Source: Oceanobacillus_B kapialis (GTDB taxonomy: Bacteria > Bacillota > Bacilli > Bacillales > Amphibacillaceae). From it: 64,000 nucleotides of DNA. Below the pieces are notes generated by a model, which saw only the letters and a list, made by a program, of their open reading frames with translations, searched no databases and had not been told where the DNA came from. The translations under genes and the position numbers were made by a program. The DNA lies in NCBI RefSeq assembly GCF_042685265.1, contig NZ_JBHUMX010000013.1; one strand, 5' to 3'. This document shows, in pieces, positions 60,941-64,000 of the stretch (the first letter of the stretch is position 1; each line of letters begins with the position of its first letter).

Positions 60941-61128
60941 CACTCTACATAAGTTTTTAATATAGGCATCATAAAAGGAATGGTTTGTTTTCTAAACAAT
61001 TATCCTTTAAGATATAATTGTAAGGAAATCGCTTTTATATGGATAATAGATAACTAGTATAAAAGCAACCAATAATAATGATGTATATTAAAAAAGGTAA
61101 CGAAGTATGTTCGAAAGGGGAAGTGAAG

Positions 61129-63837
61129 ATGGGGAACAGTAATATTTATGATGCTAAAAAGCAATTTGATTTAAACGGGAATAAATACAATTATTATCGT
61201 TTAAAGTCACTTGAAGAAGCTGGCCATGGAAAGATTGATCGTTTGCCATTTTCTGTTCGTGTGTTGCTGGAATCAGTATTACGCCAGCATGATGGTCGAC
61301 AAATTAAGGACGAACACGTGGAGAAATTATCCAAATGGGGCACGAAAGAAGGGAAGGGAGCAGATGTTCCATTTAAACCTTCTAGGGTTATCTTACAGGA
61401 TTTCACCGGTGTACCTGCAGTAGTTGATCTAGCTTCATTACGTAAAGCTATGGTAGATATGGGCGGAGAACCCAACAAGATTAACCCAGAAGTTCCAGTT
61501 GATCTTGTAATTGACCACTCCGTACAAGTTGACCAGTACGGAACAGCAAATGCATTAAAAGCCAACATGGATCTTGAATTTGAACGAAATGCAGAGCGTT
61601 ATGAATTTCTGAATTGGGCACAAAAAGCCTTTGAAAACTATCGCGCAGTACCTCCGGCAACAGGGATCGTTCACCAAGTTAACCTTGAATATATTGCGAA
61701 TGTTATTCATGGAATTGAAAGTGAAAATGGAGAATATGATGCATATCCGGATACTTTAGTAGGTACAGATTCACACACAACGATGATCAACGGACTTGGT
61801 GTCCTTGGTTGGGGTGTAGGGGGAATTGAAGCTGAAGCTGGAATGCTCGGCCAGCCATCCTTTATCCCTCAGCCCGAAGTAATCGGTGTTAAATTTACAG
61901 GCAGCTTTCCTAATGGCACAACTGCGACAGACTTGGCTCTAAAAGTAACACAAGTATTACGTGAAAAGAATGTAGTTGGTAAGTTTGTTGAATATTTTGG
62001 TCCTGGATTACAAGATATGCCACTTGCAGACAGAGCAACTATTTCGAACATGGCTCCAGAATACGGTGCTACGTGTGGATTTTTCCCGGTAGATGAAGAA
62101 TCGTTGAACTACTTGCGTCTCACTGGACGTAGTGAAGAACAAATAAAGCTAGTTGAAACTTATTGTAAAGCGAATGATCTTTGGTACTCATCAGATCAGA
62201 AAGATCCAGAATACACGGAACTCGTGGAAATTAACCTTTCTGAGCTTGAACCAAACCTTTCTGGACCAAAACGTCCACAAGACTTAATTTCGCTTTCTAA
62301 TATGAAGAAAGAATTTAATAAAGCAGTAACGGCTCCTGCTGGAAACCAAGGCTTCGGCTTTGATAAGAAGGAATTTGATAAAGAAGTAACGGTTAACCAT
62401 CCAAATGGTAATAGCTCTGTTATGAAAACAGGTGCATTGGCTATAGCCGCGATTACTTCTTGTACGAATACTTCTAACCCATATGTGATGCTTGGTGCAG
62501 GTTTACTTGCAAAAAATGCGGTTGAAAAAGGGTTACAGGTGCCAGATTATGTTAAAACGTCGCTCGCACCAGGTTCTAAAGTTGTTACACGTTACCTTGA
62601 AGATTCTGGATTAATGCCTTATCTTGATAAGCTTGGTTTTAATCTTGTAGGGTATGGTTGTACCACATGTATTGGTAACTCAGGACCTTTGCGTGAAGAG
62701 ATTGAACAATCCATTATGGAAAACGATCTCCTAGTATCATCAGTGCTTTCAGGTAACCGTAACTTCGAAGGAAGAATTCATCCATTAGTGAAGGCAAATT
62801 ATTTGGCTTCTCCACCACTTGTTGTGGCATATGCTCTTGCGGGAACGGTCGATATTGACTTAACGAAAGATCCAATTGGGGAAGATAAAGAAGGCAAGCC
62901 AGTTTATATGAATGATATCTGGCCTTCCATGGAAGCTATTAAAGAAGAGGTTTCAAGTGTTGTAAAACCAGCGATCTTCCGTAAAGAATACGAAAACGTC
63001 TTTGACTCAAATGAACGCTGGAACGAAATTGATACAACAGATGAGCCGTTGTTCGATTGGAATGAGGAGTCAACATATATTCAAAATCCTCCGTTTTTCG
63101 AAGGTCTCGGCAAAGATGCCGGGAAGGTAGAGCCGTTAGCTAATTTACGAGCTATAGGGAAATTTGGCGATTCTGTTACAACTGACCATATTTCACCTGC
63201 TGGGGCAATTGCTAAAGATATGCCTGCAGGTAAGTATTTACAGGACAAAGGCGTTAGCCCACGTAACTTTAACTCTTATGGTTCTCGCCGTGGGAACCAC
63301 GAAGTAATGATGCGTGGTACCTTTGCGAATATTCGTATTCGTAACTTACTAGCTCCAGGTACAGAGGGCGGTTTCACTACTTACTGGCCTACAGAGGAAG
63401 TAATGCCAATTTATGATGCAGCAATGAAATATCAGCAAGACGGTACAGGTCTTCTTGTAATGGGTGGTAAGGATTATGGAATGGGATCTTCCCGTGACTG
63501 GGCTGCTAAAGGTACAAATCTTTTAGGCATTAAAACAGTTATTGCGGAAAGTTTCGAACGAATCCACCGTTCAAACTTAGTTATGATGGGTGTTCTGCCA
63601 TTACAATTTGAAAAAGGTCAAAGTGCTGAGAAACTCGGATTAACAGGAAAAGAAACATTTAATGTGGAAGTTGATGAAAATGTAAAACCACATGATCTTG
63701 TGAATATTACTGCAACAGACGAGAATGGCAAAGTAACGACATTTAAAGCCATTGCTCGCTTTGACAGTGACGTAGAAATTGACTATTATCGTCATGGCGG
63801 TATTTTACAAATGGTACTGCGTGACAAGCTTAAATAA
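61129..63837 (+). CDS. acnA: Aconitate hydratase
   Basis: Citrate/isocitrate isomerase of the TCA cycle and iron-responsive RNA-binding protein; named citB in B. subtilis. The 902-residue IRP/AcnA-type protein has the [4Fe-4S] Cys in SCTNTSNP (near residue 444) and GCTTCIGNSGP (near residues 510-513). The swivelling domain has SYGSRRGNHEVMMRGTFANI and GSSRDWAAKGT. The frame opens at ATG 61078, but AAAGGGGAAG serves ATG 61129. No clear own terminator is seen before the IS end downstream. Confidence 0.96.
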   Translation: MGNSNIYDAKKQFDLNGNKYNYYRLKSLEEAGHGKIDRLPFSVRVLLESVLRQHDGRQIKDEHVEKLSKWGTKEGKGADVPFKPSRVILQDFTGVPAVVDLASLRKAMVDMGGEPNKINPEVPVDLVIDHSVQVDQYGTANALKANMDLEFERNAERYEFLNWAQKAFENYRAVPPATGIVHQVNLEYIANVIHGIESENGEYDAYPDTLVGTDSHTTMINGLGVLGWGVGGIEAEAGMLGQPSFIPQPEVIGVKFTGSFPNGTTATDLALKVTQVLREKNVVGKFVEYFGPGLQDMPLADRATISNMAPEYGATCGFFPVDEESLNYLRLTGRSEEQIKLVETYCKANDLWYSSDQKDPEYTELVEINLSELEPNLSGPKRPQDLISLSNMKKEFNKAVTAPAGNQGFGFDKKEFDKEVTVNHPNGNSSVMKTGALAIAAITSCTNTSNPYVMLGAGLLAKNAVEKGLQVPDYVKTSLAPGSKVVTRYLEDSGLMPYLDKLGFNLVGYGCTTCIGNSGPLREEIEQSIMENDLLVSSVLSGNRNFEGRIHPLVKANYLASPPLVVAYALAGTVDIDLTKDPIGEDKEGKPVYMNDIWPSMEAIKEEVSSVVKPAIFRKEYENVFDSNERWNEIDTTDEPLFDWNEESTYIQNPPFFEGLGKDAGKVEPLANLRAIGKFGDSVTTDHISPAGAIAKDMPAGKYLQDKGVSPRNFNSYGSRRGNHEVMMRGTFANIRIRNLLAPGTEGGFTTYWPTEEVMPIYDAAMKYQQDGTGLLVMGGKDYGMGSSRDWAAKGTNLLGIKTVIAESFERIHRSNLVMMGVLPLQFEKGQSAEKLGLTGKETFNVEVDENVKPHDLVNITATDENGKVTTFKAIARFDSDVEIDYYRHGGILQMVLRDKLK

Positions 63838-63903
63838 AAAGAGAAGCATAAGAATTTCTTTTCTGTATTATGTTTAATAAAAGAACCGTGTAGGAGGGTA
63901 CCG

Positions 63904-63949
63904 ACCCCCGAAAGTTAGAGTTTCAACTCTAACTTTCGGGGGTGTTTTT
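63904..63949 (+). terminator. Perfect 19-bp hairpin before the transposase
   Basis: ACCCCCGAAAGTTAGAGTT (63904-63922) pairs perfectly with its complement (63925-63943) across TC, followed by GTTTTTA. It can stop transcription entering the element from acnA, and may double as the acnA terminator. Confidence 0.8.
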
Positions 63950-64000
63950 ATGGCTAAATATAGTGAAGAATTTAAAATTAAGCTCGTCACAGAGTATTTA
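63950..64000 (+). CDS. IS3-family transposase OrfA, N-terminal fragment
   Basis: Seventeen codons to the window edge: MAKYSEEFKIKLVTEYL, the usual start of the helix-turn-helix OrfA of IS3 elements. No SD is visible, because the T-rich end of the hairpin lies directly upstream, which fits the weak translation typical of IS genes. Partial only because the window ends. Confidence 0.75.
   Translation, partial: MAKYSEEFKIKLVTEYL

Larger units (their letters stand above)
63889..64000 (+). mobile_element. Left end of an IS3-family element (cut by window edge)
   Basis: From TGTAGGAGGGTACCGACCCCC (first bases at 63889) onward, the sequence looks like the left end of IS150-group IS3 elements, which often read TGTAC-GACCCCC-AAAGTTAGA. 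It is followed by a long hairpin and a transposase start. It begins about 50 bp after the acnA stop. The right end and any target duplication lie outside the window, so the exact left border is uncertain. Confidence 0.65.

Noticed and set aside
1..64000. CRISPR array, rRNA or tRNA genes
   Set aside because: No regularly spaced repeats and no tRNA- or rRNA-like sequence were seen by eye in the intergenic regions.

Overview
The window is a contiguous piece of a low-GC, endospore-forming Bacillaceae chromosome. Gene order closely follows the pnp to citB region of Bacillus subtilis. Protein character, TTG/GTG starts with strong AAGGAGG ribosome binding sites, and departures from the subtilis order fit an Oceanobacillus/Virgibacillus/Lentibacillus-type organism; that genus-level guess is inference. 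Nearly everything is on the + strand. Only lexA and the yneK homologue are on the - strand. No rRNA, tRNA, prophage or CRISPR was seen.

Layout: (1) 1-5 kb: pnp, ylxY, mlpA, ymxH. (2) 5-10 kb: dipicolinate synthase spoVFA-spoVFB behind a sigma-K-like promoter, then the diaminopimelate genes asd-dapG-dapA. Together they make dipicolinate from the lysine/DAP pathway. (3) 10-13.4 kb: tepA, ylzJ, spoIIIE. (4) 13.6-19.4 kb: GntR regulator ymfC and a complete nucleoside-type ABC importer (BMP lipoprotein, ATPase, two permeases). (5) 19.6-25.3 kb: ymfF-ymfH-ymfI-ymfJ, ymfK, rodZ. (6) 25.3-31.9 kb: pgsA, cinA, SOS-controlled recA, rny, ymdB, spoVS. (7) 32-35 kb: miaB, ymcA, cotE. (8) 35-41.4 kb: mutS-mutL, a Dps gene, miaA, hfq. 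(9) 41.5-47 kb: spoVK, hflX, ynbB, and glnR-glnA with GlnR operators. (10) 47-51.6 kb: a three-gene p-aminobenzoyl-glutamate type operon (two M20 amidohydrolases around an AbgT transporter). (11) 51.6-53.6 kb: divergent lexA / SOS operon with a 30-residue membrane peptide in the yneA position plus yneB; then ynzC. (12) 53.7-59.5 kb: tkt, sirA, yneF, ccdA, a stand-alone mrpB-like gene, yneI, ccdC, yneK. (13) 59.7-64 kb: an orphan PAS histidine kinase of sporulation-kinase type, aconitase, and the left end of an IS3-family element cut by the window edge.

The most unusual signals are: a dispersed intergenic repeat (copies near 28.6 and 34.3 kb in opposite orientation, plus a decayed copy near 31.9 kb) with two stem-loops, one showing a compensatory base-pair change; the SOS-controlled 30-residue membrane peptide replacing LysM-type YneA; the orphan MrpB-like subunit inside the ccd cluster; and paired TnrA-like and CodY-like sites ahead of the abg-type operon. 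All site calls and homology calls were made by eye; no database search was run.
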